DNA of 64,000 nt from UBA1563 sp037440065 (GCA_037440065.1 JBBIUV010000016.1:124001-188000), one strand, 5' to 3'; counted from the stretch's first letter, positions 9,317-18,473 are shown. The notes: a model not told the origin generated them from the sequence alone. Numbers and translations are program-made.

Positions 9317-10048
9317 ATGGAATTTGAAAATTCATGGGATAATCAAGTAAGGGCAAATTCATATTCCAAGCTTGAATTCCCTAATTCATATTATTTAGCT
9401 TACCGGGACATCCCAGATATAGTTTCAAAACATGTAAAAGGGAGTAAAGCTGTTGATTTTGGCTGTGGAGCCGGGCGTTCCACACGATTCTTGAAAAAAT
9501 TAGGTTTTGATGTAATTGGAATTGATATTTCCGAAGATATGTTGAATAAGGCATGGGAATTGGATCCGCAAGGTGATTATCAGATTGTGGAAGATGGTGA
9601 GTATAGTCATTTGGGTGAAGGAAGTTTTGATTTAGTGCAATCGATTTTTACTTTCGACAATATCCCCGGCTGGGCGAATCGTACACAAATTCTTACTTCG
9701 CTAAGTAAGTTGTTGAAATCAACTGGAAAGCTAATTTGTCTGGATGCTTCCCCTGAATTATATACTAATGAGTGGGCATCTTTTACAACAAAAGATTTTC
9801 CTGAAAACTGGAATGCAAAAACGGGAGATATCGTTCGGGACATAATGAATGATGTGGAAGACAAGAGACCGGTTGAGGATATTTTTTGGACAGAACAAGA
9901 TTATCACAAATTGTTTGATATATCGAGTTTAGAGGTTGAAGCGGTTTACAAACCACTCGGGAGAAGCGATGAACCATTTAACTGGATTATGGAAACGAAG
10001 ATAGCTCCCTGGATAATTTTTGTCCTCACAAAAAAGAAAATAAATTAA
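9317..10048 (+). CDS. Class I SAM-dependent methyltransferase
   Basis: 243 residues. The SAM motif AVDFGCGAGRSTRFL lies at about residues 44-58, followed by VIGIDISEDML (acidic Asp of motif post-I) and SFDLVQSIFTFDNIP. LLKSTGKLICLDAS corresponds to the usual 'LKPGGxL' strand. It fits the Methyltransf_11/25 type. A region with DVEDKRPVEDIFWTEQDYHKLF near the end resembles methyltransferases whose active site sits in a C-terminal cap. Substrate unknown. Confidence 0.82.
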   Translation: MEFENSWDNQVRANSYSKLEFPNSYYLAYRDIPDIVSKHVKGSKAVDFGCGAGRSTRFLKKLGFDVIGIDISEDMLNKAWELDPQGDYQIVEDGEYSHLGEGSFDLVQSIFTFDNIPGWANRTQILTSLSKLLKSTGKLICLDASPELYTNEWASFTTKDFPENWNAKTGDIVRDIMNDVEDKRPVEDIFWTEQDYHKLFDISSLEVEAVYKPLGRSDEPFNWIMETKIAPWIIFVLTKKKIN

Positions 10049-10143
10049 AATGATATTGGTAAGAATTGTTACTCTTAAAATAGAACTACTAAAACAAACT
10101 CTAGCGGGCAATAAAAATCAACTAATTTGGATTAAGAAGTCAA

Positions 10144-10701
10144 ATGAAATTTGAAGTGCTTGAAACGGAAAGACTGCTCCTAAAAAAACTCACGCCTGAA
10201 GGATTCAAAAGTTTATTCCAAGATTATTCTGAGGTTCAAATTATCGATCAACTTGGACTAAAAAGCCACGAAGAATTTTTAAGGGAAAAAGAAAAGATAA
10301 AAGGGGGCTACACAACTTACGACAGAACCATTTTAGCTTTTCTTCTCGTCTTAAAAGAAAATAATAAAACCATCGGACGATGCGGTTATCATAATTGGTA
10401 TGTAGATCATTTTAAAGCAGAAATTGGTTACGCTTTAAATAGTGACGGGTATAAAAGGAAGGGATATATGAGCGAGGCTGTTAGAACAATTCTTGAATAC
10501 GGATTTAATACTATGGGATTAAACAGAATTGAAGCGTGCATTGGCCCCAGTAATATCGCATCGTTAAGTATAATTAGAAAATATGGATTTACTCAAGAAG
10601 GATATTTCAAACAACACTATGTTAGAGATGGAGAAATTCAGGATACGTTATTTTTTGCTTTACTTAAAGAAGAATATGAAACTCGTAAAAACAAAAACTA
10701 A
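10144..10701 (+). CDS. GNAT family N-acetyltransferase (RimJ/RimL-like)
   Basis: 185 residues. The start ETERLLLKKLTPEGF is the typical opening strand of RimJ/RimL-type GNATs. The acetyl-CoA loop is in GYALNSDGYKRKGYMSEAVRTILEYGF (about residues 100-125), and NRIEACIGPSNIASLSIIRKYGF gives motif B. Such enzymes acetylate the N-terminus of a protein or an amine on a small molecule. The substrate is not indicated by its neighbours. Confidence 0.85.
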   Translation: MKFEVLETERLLLKKLTPEGFKSLFQDYSEVQIIDQLGLKSHEEFLREKEKIKGGYTTYDRTILAFLLVLKENNKTIGRCGYHNWYVDHFKAEIGYALNSDGYKRKGYMSEAVRTILEYGFNTMGLNRIEACIGPSNIASLSIIRKYGFTQEGYFKQHYVRDGEIQDTLFFALLKEEYETRKNKN

Positions 10702-10814
10702 GAACGAAAGATATATGAACACACTATTCTATTGCCATTCTCTTGAATTTGATTGTTATTTAAGTACGCAGTGGTATTTAGAAATTGAAAAATGAATAAT
10801 AAAAAACTTAATTT

Positions 10815-10898
10815 ATGAAAGAACCAAATCTCAGTAGATACATCTTAGTCTGTTTGAAATGTGGAAAAACTGTATTTGAGAAGGTGAAGTCAATATGA
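10815..10898 (+). CDS. Possible 27-residue CxxC micropeptide coupled to the glycosyltransferase
   Basis: A short frame, ATG 10815 to TGA 10898, whose stop overlaps the ATG of the next gene as ATGA (10895-10898). It reads RYILVCLKCGKTVFEKVKS over its central part and holds a single CxxC. That stretch resembles the second half of the zinc-ribbon protein at 16630 (RYVCAECGYMEQFVSDVKS). It could be a leader that couples translation of the glycosyltransferase, or the leftover of a zinc-ribbon gene. The upstream ribosome site is weak. Confidence 0.35.
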   Translation: MKEPNLSRYILVCLKCGKTVFEKVKSI

Positions 10899-12121
10899 AA
10901 ATTACACTATGCTCAATCGGATCATGGGGAGATGTTGCCCCGTTTATTTCACTTGGTCGTGCGCTGCTAGATCGTGGAGTGGATGTTGTCGTGGCAGCTC
11001 CTCCGGAATTTGAAGTTGCAGCAGTTACCGCTGGTTTGAATTTCCACGCTATAACACCTTCCTGCAAATCAATTATCGAAAAAGCTTCTGCAGCTACTGA
11101 TACTTCTTTTAGTAATATTCCAATGCTTATACGCGCTACCCGTACCCTAACAGAAGAGACTTTTCGAGGTCTGCCAAAAATTGCTAAAGGTTCTAAACTT
11201 TTAGTTGCAACAGGCGTTGCGTATGCAGTACCTCATGTAGCTGAAGCACTTGGAATTCCATACCGGGCTGTATCAGTGTGTCCAAGATGGTACCCGTCTA
11301 TTCATCACCCACCTGCAACTGATAAGGAATATAGTAGACCAAAAACTATCAATTCAACCTCCTGGAAGATAACAAAGTGGAGTAGTGATAGAATGTTGAA
11401 TGGACTCGTGAATCGCTGGAGAAGCGATTATGGTCTTCCGAAAACTAACAACCTTTACGAACGTATGATCGGTTTGCCTGGCGAGCGCTTTCTTACAGCA
11501 GATGAAGAATTAGCGCCACTACCATCTGATGTTGATGGGACTAAACGTATCAGTGCAATAGAAGCATTCCAGGATAATTTCTTGCCCAAGGAAGTGGAAG
11601 ATTTTCTAGCCTCCGGAGATCGACCTATTTATATCGGGTTTGGCAGTATGTTTGCAAAAGATGCAAGACGATTGCTTGATACCGTCATCAAGTCAACTAG
11701 CGAACTCAACATTCGCGCGATTATTCCAAACAAGTGGCTTGAAATTGGTGGGAGAAAATTACCAGACGACTTCTTGGCTATTAACAACGTTTCATTTCGA
11801 CTACTCTTTCCGCACCTCGTAGCTGTTATACATCACGGAGGTGCAGGGACAACAACAACCGCTACCAGAGCGGGTGTGCCGCAACTGGTAATTCCGCATG
11901 TGATGGATCAATACTATTGGGGGCGTCGAGTTTATGAATTGGGAATTGGACCGAAACCTATTAGTTACAAGCATTTCACAGATTTTATGCTAACTTCAGC
12001 ACTCTGTGAGATATTTGGTTCATTAGAAATGACAGAGAAAGCGCAATCTCTTTCCAACAAATCGGAAGGCAAGAACGGAGCAGAAGAGTTGGCGAAGATT
12101 CTGTATGATGAGTTCCGGTAA
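10895..12121 (+). CDS. GT1-family glycosyltransferase (MGT/sterol-glucosyltransferase type)
   Basis: 408 residues. The N-terminal domain opens with ITLCSIGSWGDVAPFISLGRAL, the acceptor-side Rossmann start of GT1 enzymes. The donor domain carries RPIYIGFGSM (about residues 246-255) and the sugar-nucleotide signature HHGGAGTTTTATRAGVPQL (about residues 311-329), then PHVMDQYYWGRRVYELGIG. Enzymes of this type attach a sugar from UDP- or TDP-sugars to lipids, sterols, macrolides or glycopeptides. A paralogue lies at 18668. AAGGTGA lies nine bases upstream. The acceptor is not predictable. Confidence 0.88.
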   Translation: MKITLCSIGSWGDVAPFISLGRALLDRGVDVVVAAPPEFEVAAVTAGLNFHAITPSCKSIIEKASAATDTSFSNIPMLIRATRTLTEETFRGLPKIAKGSKLLVATGVAYAVPHVAEALGIPYRAVSVCPRWYPSIHHPPATDKEYSRPKTINSTSWKITKWSSDRMLNGLVNRWRSDYGLPKTNNLYERMIGLPGERFLTADEELAPLPSDVDGTKRISAIEAFQDNFLPKEVEDFLASGDRPIYIGFGSMFAKDARRLLDTVIKSTSELNIRAIIPNKWLEIGGRKLPDDFLAINNVSFRLLFPHLVAVIHHGGAGTTTTATRAGVPQLVIPHVMDQYYWGRRVYELGIGPKPISYKHFTDFMLTSALCEIFGSLEMTEKAQSLSNKSEGKNGAEELAKILYDEFR

Positions 12122-12219
12122 GTAATTATAAATCTACGAAAAAATACTTTTGTATTGCAAAATCTTTTTAACTTGAGATTAACTTAAAAGGTTATATAAC
12201 TATAAATTTCGGATCAACC

Positions 12220-12561
12220 ATGCTTAATTTAAATGGGAAAAAATTTTGTTCGATAGAGAATTCGAGTAATGGTGAAGTTTCAGGAGAAACAATTTTTAAT
12301 TATTTTCAAGATGATAAAATCGTGTGGGCAGATTATTCCGGCGGCTCAATTATAAAGGGAAATCTAATTGCGCTGATGGATTCTAACGGAAGGCTAACCA
12401 TGAACTACCATCACATAAATAAAAAATATGAGATTATGATTGGAGAGTGCAAATCCATTCCAGAAATATTGGCCGATGGGAGAATAAGATTCTATGAAGA
12501 ATGGAAATGGACATCTGGAGATTTTTCATCAGGAAAATCAATTGTTGAAGAGTTTGGATAG
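12220..12561 (+). CDS. Small protein of the 'N-acetylglutamate synthase-like' hypothetical family
   Basis: 113 residues. The sequence is mostly beta strand: FNYFQDDKIVWADYSGGSI, then KGNLIALMDSNGRLTMNYHHIN and a C-terminal RIRFYEEWKWTSGD. It matches the pattern of small Bacteroidota/Firmicutes proteins often labelled n-acetylglutamate synthase, a name with little experimental basis. No GNAT fold is apparent. I would treat it as a beta-barrel-like hypothetical. Its ATG at 12220 has no strong ribosome site. Confidence 0.65.
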   Translation: MLNLNGKKFCSIENSSNGEVSGETIFNYFQDDKIVWADYSGGSIIKGNLIALMDSNGRLTMNYHHINKKYEIMIGECKSIPEILADGRIRFYEEWKWTSGDFSSGKSIVEEFG

Positions 12562-12601
12562 TTGTTGTTAAAATTTTGCGTTTTATGTATGAGAATAAAA
12601 A

Positions 12602-13300
12602 ATGAAAACACAATTTAGAATTATCGGATTTGATGCCGATGATACACTCTGGGTTAATGAACCCTATTATCAAGAAACAGAAAAACAGTTTTGCGATATG
12701 CTCTCAGATTTCAGTACTCACGAAATCGTATCGCAAGAATTGTTTAAAACCGAAATGCAAAACCTTAACTTATACGGTTTTGGTGCAAAAGGATTTATGC
12801 TATCAATGATTGAAACTGCCATTCGTATAAGTGATAACAAGATAGCGCAATCAACTATAAATGAAATTATTCTGCTCGGGAAAGAACTTTTGAATAAACC
12901 AGTAGTTTTGCTTGATGGAGTAGAAGAAGTTTTGGAGAATCTTTACAAAAAGGGAATAGAATTAATCGTTGCAACTAAAGGCGATTTACTTGATCAGGAA
13001 AGAAAACTAAAAAAATCCAACATAGAAAAGTATTTTCACCATGTAGAAATTATGAGTGACAAAAAAGAATCCGACTACCTTAAACTTTTGTCCCATCTGG
13101 AGGTTAAACCGGAAAACTTTTTGATGGTCGGAAATTCTTTGAAATCAGATATAATTCCGGTTTTAAATATTGGTGGTTTTGGTATTCACGTCCCTTATCA
13201 TACTATGTGGCAACATGAAAAGATTGAAGAATTTGAAGAAAGAAATAATTTTAAAGAGATCGAAGATATTTCTCAGTTACTAAAAATCTTTGACGCATGA
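12602..13300 (+). CDS. HAD-superfamily hydrolase (phosphatase)
   Basis: 232 residues. Motif I is GFDADDTLW (Asp nucleophile and Asp general acid, residues 10-14). Motif II is IVATKGD, and the C-terminal motif is LMVGNSLKSDIIPVLNIGG with the Mg-binding acid. The cap between residues 20 and 100 is helical (type C1). It should hydrolyse a phosphorylated metabolite; the substrate is unknown. Its stop overlaps the ATG of the following acetyltransferase by four bases (ATGA at 13297), so the pair is translationally coupled. Confidence 0.87.
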   Translation: MKTQFRIIGFDADDTLWVNEPYYQETEKQFCDMLSDFSTHEIVSQELFKTEMQNLNLYGFGAKGFMLSMIETAIRISDNKIAQSTINEIILLGKELLNKPVVLLDGVEEVLENLYKKGIELIVATKGDLLDQERKLKKSNIEKYFHHVEIMSDKKESDYLKLLSHLEVKPENFLMVGNSLKSDIIPVLNIGGFGIHVPYHTMWQHEKIEEFEERNNFKEIEDISQLLKIFDA

Positions 13301-13923
13301 AAACTATCGACATAAATAGCTGGAATCGAAAAGAACACTACATTTTCTTTTCACAATTTGATGAACCCTTTTTTGGAATTGTTTCGGAAGTTGATTGTAC
13401 AACTGCATTTAAAAAAGCGAAAGAGGGAGGTCATTCGTTCTTTGCCTACTATTTGCATAAATCTTTAGTTGCTGCAAACCGAGTTGACGAATTTAAGTAT
13501 AGAATTGACGATGGCAACGTAGTTGTGTACGATGAAGTTCACGCTTCTCCAACAATCGGCAGAGAGGATGGTACATTTGCTTTTTCGTTCATTGAGTTTA
13601 GTGATGATTTTTTAGTATTTGAAAAATTATTAAGAAAAGAAATTGAACTCGTACAAAATTCAACCGGTTTGGGATTGAATGAACGAACTAGTAGATTAGA
13701 TGCAATTCATTACTCTTCTATACCGTGGAATACGTTTACAGGACTAACTCACGCTAGAAATTTTAAATTTATTGACAGCACACCTAAAGTTACGTTTGGC
13801 AAAATATTCATGAGAGAAGAAAAAATGATAATGCCGGTTTCAATTAATGTTCATCACGGTTTGGTTGATGGATTACATGTTGGAAAATATCTATCTCAAT
13901 ATCAAAAATTGATGGACGAATAG
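13297..13923 (+). CDS. Chloramphenicol acetyltransferase (CAT)-like protein
   Basis: 208 residues, near the CAT norm of ~215. The catalytic signature is intact near the C-terminus: NVHHGLVDGLHVGKYL, corresponding to HHxxxDGxH with the general-base His and structural Asp. FGKIF and SIPWNTFTGLTHAR also match the family's substrate-channel and CoA regions. CATs act as trimers and acetylate a hydroxyl on chloramphenicol or related acceptors. Whether this one confers resistance cannot be told, since many chromosomal CAT-like proteins have other roles. It is coupled to the HAD gene before it. Confidence 0.85.
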   Translation: MKTIDINSWNRKEHYIFFSQFDEPFFGIVSEVDCTTAFKKAKEGGHSFFAYYLHKSLVAANRVDEFKYRIDDGNVVVYDEVHASPTIGREDGTFAFSFIEFSDDFLVFEKLLRKEIELVQNSTGLGLNERTSRLDAIHYSSIPWNTFTGLTHARNFKFIDSTPKVTFGKIFMREEKMIMPVSINVHHGLVDGLHVGKYLSQYQKLMDE

Positions 13924-14001
13924 AGATTCGCAAACTAAACACTGGTTTAGGTAATGCAGAGTAATTTGTTTAGAACATACTCGAGAAAATGAAGGAATTA
14001 C

Positions 14002-15150
14002 ATGTCACTTATTCAATCACAACGAAAATTATTTGATATTCCGGAAGATATCGCATATTTCAACTGTGCTTATTATTCACCTCAATTAAATGAATCACAC
14101 AACAGATTGCAGATCGGAGTCGCCTCAAAGAACCATCCATGGGAACGTACACCATCAAATTTTTTTGAGGATGCAGAGACAACACGGAAATTATCCTCTG
14201 AAATTTTTGGAGGAGATTTCGACGGTTATGCAATTGTTCCAGCTGTAAGTTATGGAATAAGTGCCGCTGCTCGTGCAATTGAACCACAGTTGCAAGCTGG
14301 TGATAATATTTTGTTTGTTGCCGAGGAATTTCCAAGCAGCGTGCTAACCTGGAAACGAGTTGCTAAGGAAAGAAATATAAATTTAATAACCGTTCCCACT
14401 CCGGCAAACGGAAATTGGACGCAAGCAATTATTAACAAAATTGATAAGGGTGTAAAGGTTGTTTCATTATCCACATGCCATTGGACAAACGGTGCTTTTA
14501 TTGATTTGGTTTCGATTAGAAAAGTTTGCGATTTAACAGGCAGCATCATGGTGATTGATGCGACTCAATCATTAGGTGCAATTCCTTTTTCGATGGATCA
14601 AATAAAACCAGATTTTTTAATCGCAGCTGGATACAAGTGGCTTCTTTGTCCGTACGGATTCACTATAATGTATGTTTCTGAGCAATGGCGCAATTCTCGT
14701 CCGTTAGAGGAATCATGGCAAGCGCGAGAAAATGCTGAAGATTTTGCATCACTTGTTAATTATTCTGACTTCTATATGCCGGGTGCCCGTCGATTTGATG
14801 TTGGTGAAAAATGTACTCCAACAATTTTGCCAGGAGCTATAGCTGCACTAGAACAAATAAAAACCTGGGGGGTAACGGAGATTTCAGCGTCCATATCAGC
14901 AATCAACAAAAAGATTGCTAAACATCTTCTCAATCTTGGATTTCAGCTCCCGAATGATTCGCAACGGTGTCCACACATGTTTGGAGCCATACTTCCTGAA
15001 AAGTATAAAGGTAACCTGGTTTCTGAATTAAGAGAAAAAAAGATATTCATAAGTCAACGTGGTAAATCAGTTCGCTTTGCACCCCATTTACATATCAACG
15101 ATTATGATTTATTTCGTCTGCTTGAAACTTTAGATAATTTAATAAGCTGA
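14002..15150 (+). CDS. PLP-dependent class V aminotransferase
   Basis: 382 residues. The PLP-contacting Asp186 is in VIDATQSLG and the Schiff-base lysine is Lys212 in AAGYKWLLCPYG. STCHWTNGAFID near residue 158 holds the cofactor-phosphate region. The fold is that of cysteine desulfurase/isopenicillin-N-epimerase-like enzymes, but the active-site cysteine loop of true desulfurases is not evident. GAAGGAATTAC precedes the ATG. It stands among acetyl-, glycosyl- and methyltransferases, so a role in small-molecule modification is possible but only inferred. Confidence 0.85.
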   Translation: MSLIQSQRKLFDIPEDIAYFNCAYYSPQLNESHNRLQIGVASKNHPWERTPSNFFEDAETTRKLSSEIFGGDFDGYAIVPAVSYGISAAARAIEPQLQAGDNILFVAEEFPSSVLTWKRVAKERNINLITVPTPANGNWTQAIINKIDKGVKVVSLSTCHWTNGAFIDLVSIRKVCDLTGSIMVIDATQSLGAIPFSMDQIKPDFLIAAGYKWLLCPYGFTIMYVSEQWRNSRPLEESWQARENAEDFASLVNYSDFYMPGARRFDVGEKCTPTILPGAIAALEQIKTWGVTEISASISAINKKIAKHLLNLGFQLPNDSQRCPHMFGAILPEKYKGNLVSELREKKIFISQRGKSVRFAPHLHINDYDLFRLLETLDNLIS

Positions 15151-15227
15151 TTAAAAAAATATCATCATGATAGAAAAACGTTCGTTAATTAGCTTGAACT
15201 AAAACCGATGATTTTGTAGGAAATGTT

Positions 15228-16064
15228 ATGATGGAATATCTGGATTATTTTTTTGATGACACTTCGGAGTTTGTCAATACGTACGATGAAATACCTTTAT
15301 GGAGCGCTCCGTTTGGGCTATTGTTCTTAAAGAATATTGAACTAAGACCGAATTTGATGGTACTTGATCTTGGCTCCGGCACCGGTTTCCCGTTACTGGA
15401 ACTTGCAGAACGACTTGGCAAAACTTCAAAATGTTTTGGACTTGATCCATGGATAAACGGTAACGAAAGAGCAAAACAAAAAATAAAAAATTATGGTATA
15501 AACAACGTTGAAATTATTCATGGATCAGCAGACAAGATACCATTTGAAAATGGAAGCATTGATTTAATCGTTTCGAATCTTGGCATTAATAACTTTGATA
15601 ATCCCAAATCTGTATTTAGTGAATGCAAAAGAGTACTAAAACCAAGCGGGAAATTAGCATTAACCACCAACCTTGATGGTCATTGGGCAGAGTTTTATAA
15701 TATATTTGAACAAACACTTCGTCAAATGGGTAGAAATGATCTTATGGAAAAACTATCCGAACATCAGAGACATCGGGGAACAGTGGAAATTATTTCAAAA
15801 CTTTTTAAAGAAAGTGGATTAATAGTAACACGATGCTATGAGGAACAATTTGAGATGAGATTTCTTGACGGTAGCTCATTTCTTCGACATCATTTTGTTA
15901 AGTTGGGCTGGTTATCTTCCTGGAAAAATTTACTTCCTCCGGACGAACTGAAAACAATATTTGTTAAACTTGAAAATAATTTGAACGATTACTCAGTTAA
16001 ATCGAATGGACTATACTTAACAGTGCCTATGGCATATGTAGAAGGGGAAAAAGCAATTCTCTAA
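15228..16064 (+). CDS. Class I SAM-dependent methyltransferase
   Basis: 278 residues; two adjacent ATGs (15228, 15231) are possible starts, with GTAGGAAAT just upstream. The SAM loop MVLDLGSGTGFPLLELAERL is at about residues 40-60, and IDLIVSNLGINNFDNP and LKPSGKLALTTN are the next core motifs. It fits the UbiE/Methyltransf_11 group. The first 35 residues (FDDTSEFVNTYDEIPLWSAPFG) resemble arsenite/menaquinone-type methyltransferase openings, but no Cys triplet for arsenite is present. Substrate unknown. Confidence 0.83.
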   Translation: MMEYLDYFFDDTSEFVNTYDEIPLWSAPFGLLFLKNIELRPNLMVLDLGSGTGFPLLELAERLGKTSKCFGLDPWINGNERAKQKIKNYGINNVEIIHGSADKIPFENGSIDLIVSNLGINNFDNPKSVFSECKRVLKPSGKLALTTNLDGHWAEFYNIFEQTLRQMGRNDLMEKLSEHQRHRGTVEIISKLFKESGLIVTRCYEEQFEMRFLDGSSFLRHHFVKLGWLSSWKNLLPPDELKTIFVKLENNLNDYSVKSNGLYLTVPMAYVEGEKAIL

Positions 16065-16186
16065 AAGAACGTATAACCTTAACTTGTCACTAAATATTAC
16101 CTCTTTAAAAAACTCTAAAAGTTTACTTATAAAATTTGCCTCCGTGGGGCAGTAACATAATCAAATCACAATAATGGAGAATCAAA

Positions 16187-16375
16187 ATGAAAAAGTTCTT
16201 TTTTACCTTAGGAATAAGCACTGCTTTATTTCTATCGATTTCCGCTTATAGCAAAGCTGATTCCACACACCTTAAAAAGGAGACTGGATCGAAAGCTCAA
16301 CAAGAAAACATCTGCTGCGGTGAATGTACCGGATGTGGTGAAAGTACTGTATGTGAAGAAGGAAGTTGTCACTAA
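16187..16375 (+). CDS. Small exported cysteine-rich protein
   Basis: 62 residues: an N-terminal signal peptide (MKKFFFTLGISTALFLS, cut near AYSKA) and a short tail with six cysteines in the last 20 residues (CCGECTGCGES, then VCEEGSCH). After export the mature part would be only ~38 residues and nearly all of its features are thiols plus one His, which suggests metal binding or a redox bridge. AATGGAGAATC gives a good ribosome site. I do not recognise the family. Confidence 0.6.
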   Translation: MKKFFFTLGISTALFLSISAYSKADSTHLKKETGSKAQQENICCGECTGCGESTVCEEGSCH

Positions 16376-16629
16376 TCGGTATGGTGCTATACCTATTTGT
16401 GTGAATGACTCCTTTAACAAATCTTCTCGTTTGAAAATAGTTTTAAAAGATAACACACAAGGAATGGTTGAGTAACATTTTGAGTTTTGCTTTTCATAAA
16501 ACTTAATTAAAATTTTAGCTTGTTGTATCAAAATAAAGTATTTCAAAACTTCGTATTTATAGTGTTTAATTTCTATCATAAACTCGAATGACTTATCGAT
16601 TTCAAATAACTTAAGGTAAAAAAGTGACT

Positions 16630-16842
16630 ATGAAAACTTATGGGATTTGTCCAAAATGCTCATCAAAAAAAATAGTAATTATTCCTAGCGAACCAGGAAC
16701 GTACAATGCTATCAAGATTGATATGTTTGACTTTGCCAAACTGACACGCTATGTTTGTGCTGAATGCGGTTACATGGAGCAGTTTGTCTCAGATGTTAAA
16801 TCGCTAAACAAACTTAAACAAAAACAAAATAATCCGTCGTAA
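16630..16842 (+). CDS. Zinc-ribbon-like small protein
   Basis: 70 residues from ATG 16630; a GTG six bases earlier (16624) is also possible. Two CxxC pairs frame the domain: ICPKC near residue 6 and VCAECGY near residue 42, which should chelate one zinc. The middle (FDFAKLTRY) separates the knuckles by about 35 residues. Such ribbons are often nucleic-acid or protein adaptors; nothing indicates which. A possible truncated relative is at 10815. Confidence 0.65.
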   Translation: MKTYGICPKCSSKKIVIIPSEPGTYNAIKIDMFDFAKLTRYVCAECGYMEQFVSDVKSLNKLKQKQNNPS

Positions 16843-16858
16843 AATCAAAGGAATTAAC

Positions 16859-17353
16859 ATGGAATTAAAATCGAATTGGAAAGAGATTAAAAAACACTTT
16901 GACAAATGTTTCCGGACTAATTTTCACGTTGCCATAGCTTCTGTTGATGAAAACAACAACCCAACCGTAACGCCGATTGGCTCGCTCTTCCTGAATAATA
17001 ATTGTACTGGATTTTATTTTGAAAAGTATCCAACAAAATTACCTGTGCACGCAGAACAGAACAAAAATATATGCATCCTTGGAGTAAACAGTAACACATG
17101 GTTTTGGCTTAAGTCTTTATTTAAGGGAAAATTTAGTTCTTATCCTGCATTAAAACTATACGGTAAACTTGGAAATAAGAGGGAGGCAACAAAAATTGAA
17201 GTCGAAAGATTAAATAGACGCGTTATGACGACAAAAGGATTGAAAGGGAATTCCTATCTGTGGGGAAAAATGGAATATGTGAGAGAAATAGAAATTACTC
17301 GTGTTGAACCGATTAATTTAAATCTAATGACGCAGCACCTCAATGAACGCTAG
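16859..17353 (+). CDS. Pyridoxamine-5'-phosphate-oxidase-like (split-barrel flavin) protein
   Basis: 164 residues. FHVAIASVDENNNPTVTPIGSLFLNNN (about residues 21-47) is the opening hairpin of PPOX/general-stress split barrels, followed by LPVHAEQNKNICILGVN as the next strands. Proteins of this group bind FMN or F420 and act on small substrates. The C-terminal half (LYGKLGNKREATKIE, MEYVREIEITRVEPINL) closes the barrel. It starts 17 bases after the zinc-ribbon gene. Cofactor and substrate are not determinable from the sequence. Confidence 0.75.
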   Translation: MELKSNWKEIKKHFDKCFRTNFHVAIASVDENNNPTVTPIGSLFLNNNCTGFYFEKYPTKLPVHAEQNKNICILGVNSNTWFWLKSLFKGKFSSYPALKLYGKLGNKREATKIEVERLNRRVMTTKGLKGNSYLWGKMEYVREIEITRVEPINLNLMTQHLNER

Positions 17354-17538
17354 TATTGAACAACATATAAAAGGTAGATTGCACATGTCAAAATATACCC
17401 ACTGTATTAATGTGTATCATAACTCTGAATTTCTATTTACAACCGTTGGTAATAAAAATATTGTTTGTTATTACAGTTGAGATATTGAAAACGATTTGAA
17501 GAAATAAGAATAGGCATATACAATAATGGAGTCATAAC

Positions 17539-17916
17539 TTGAATATACCATTTCTCATAGCAGGTATTTTGACGGCTATAACTGCTTTGGCTCATTGTAT
17601 CGGGGGAGAAATTACTACTATTCGCTCATTATATAACACAGAAATTAACAAAGTCCCCAGACTGGAACTAAGAGCTGTTTGGCATATGTTTTCTGTCCAG
17701 CTTTTTGCCTCAGCAATCATGTTGTTTTTTTTTGCTTTTTCAGTTATTGGAGATGTAGTTATAGGAAGAATTTTAGCATTGCTGTTTTTAAGCTATGGTT
17801 TAACAATATTAATAACTGCATTTTTAATGCAAGTCCGATTATTTCAAGTACCTCAATGGGTGGTGCTATTTTTAATAGCTGGACTAACTTATTGGGGAAC
17901 ATTATTATCAAACTGA
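17539..17916 (+). CDS. Small membrane protein, unknown
   Basis: 125 residues from TTG 17539, with GGAG eight bases upstream; no ATG gives the first helix. Four hydrophobic segments are visible (about residues 3-20, 48-70, 75-95 and 102-122). Two conserved-looking polar spots, HCIGGE in helix 1 and RAVWHMF before helix 2, could be functional. No family is recognised. It lies in a run of small membrane genes. Confidence 0.6.
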   Translation: MNIPFLIAGILTAITALAHCIGGEITTIRSLYNTEINKVPRLELRAVWHMFSVQLFASAIMLFFFAFSVIGDVVIGRILALLFLSYGLTILITAFLMQVRLFQVPQWVVLFLIAGLTYWGTLLSN

Positions 17917-18062
17917 ATCTTACAAAAATTTGATTGATTAGTTTATCTTGTCTATTCTTAAAATATTCTTGAAAACCTTCAGTCAATAATCTTATTTACA
18001 GTTTTAATTGTGGCTGTAGAAAATTTTTTCTGGCTAAAACTTATCATTATTAAAGGCAATTT

Positions 18063-18473
18063 GTGAAAACATCTCAAATAGTTATTTGTGTATTGTCATT
18101 CCTTACAGGAGCGGGAATTTTACTTCAATGGATTTTTGTATGGTTAGGTATATTTCCTGTTGATGAGAGTGTCCCTGGATTTCGCAATTATTTTCTTTCG
18201 TTTCAAGTGGCTGATTTATGGTTAATCATACTTGCGTTTCTTACAGGAGTAAATATCATTCTAAAAAATACAAAGGCTCTCTTGTTTGGAATCGCGCTTG
18301 GGTCTGCGATGGTATTTTTTGGACTTTATTCATTATTGTATGATTTAAACACAGGTTTGTTTCTAAATTTTTCGGAAAGTGAGTTGTTTGGAAAGGGTGT
18401 GACTTTCTATAACATATTTGCCGGTCTTTCGTTTATTTTATTTAGTTGGAAAGATAGACGAATAGAAAAGTGA
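18063..18473 (+). CDS. Small membrane protein, unknown
   Basis: 136 residues from GTG 18063. Four hydrophobic segments (residues 3-25, 48-68, 75-95 and 112-128) and a basic end (WKDRRIEK), which should face the cytoplasm. The loop after helix 1 (FPVDESVPGFRNYFLSFQVAD) is the only soluble part. No recognised domain. The 194-base gap after it holds a frame with a similar SWKD/AWKD segment (about 18548-18566), perhaps leftover of a related gene. Confidence 0.6.
   Translation: MKTSQIVICVLSFLTGAGILLQWIFVWLGIFPVDESVPGFRNYFLSFQVADLWLIILAFLTGVNIILKNTKALLFGIALGSAMVFFGLYSLLYDLNTGLFLNFSESELFGKGVTFYNIFAGLSFILFSWKDRRIEK

Noticed and set aside
10714..10794. 26-codon frame after the GNAT gene
   Set aside because: No ribosome site, no recognisable motif and no coupling to a neighbour.
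13297..13923. Calling this gene an antibiotic-resistance gene
   Set aside because: The CAT motif is intact, but many chromosomal CAT-like proteins do not confer resistance and nothing in the context shows selection for it.
17385..17480. 31-codon frame (MSKYTHCINVYHNSEF…) between the PPOX-like and membrane genes
   Set aside because: A weak AGGTAG lies upstream but no family, conservation evidence or strong ribosome site supports it.
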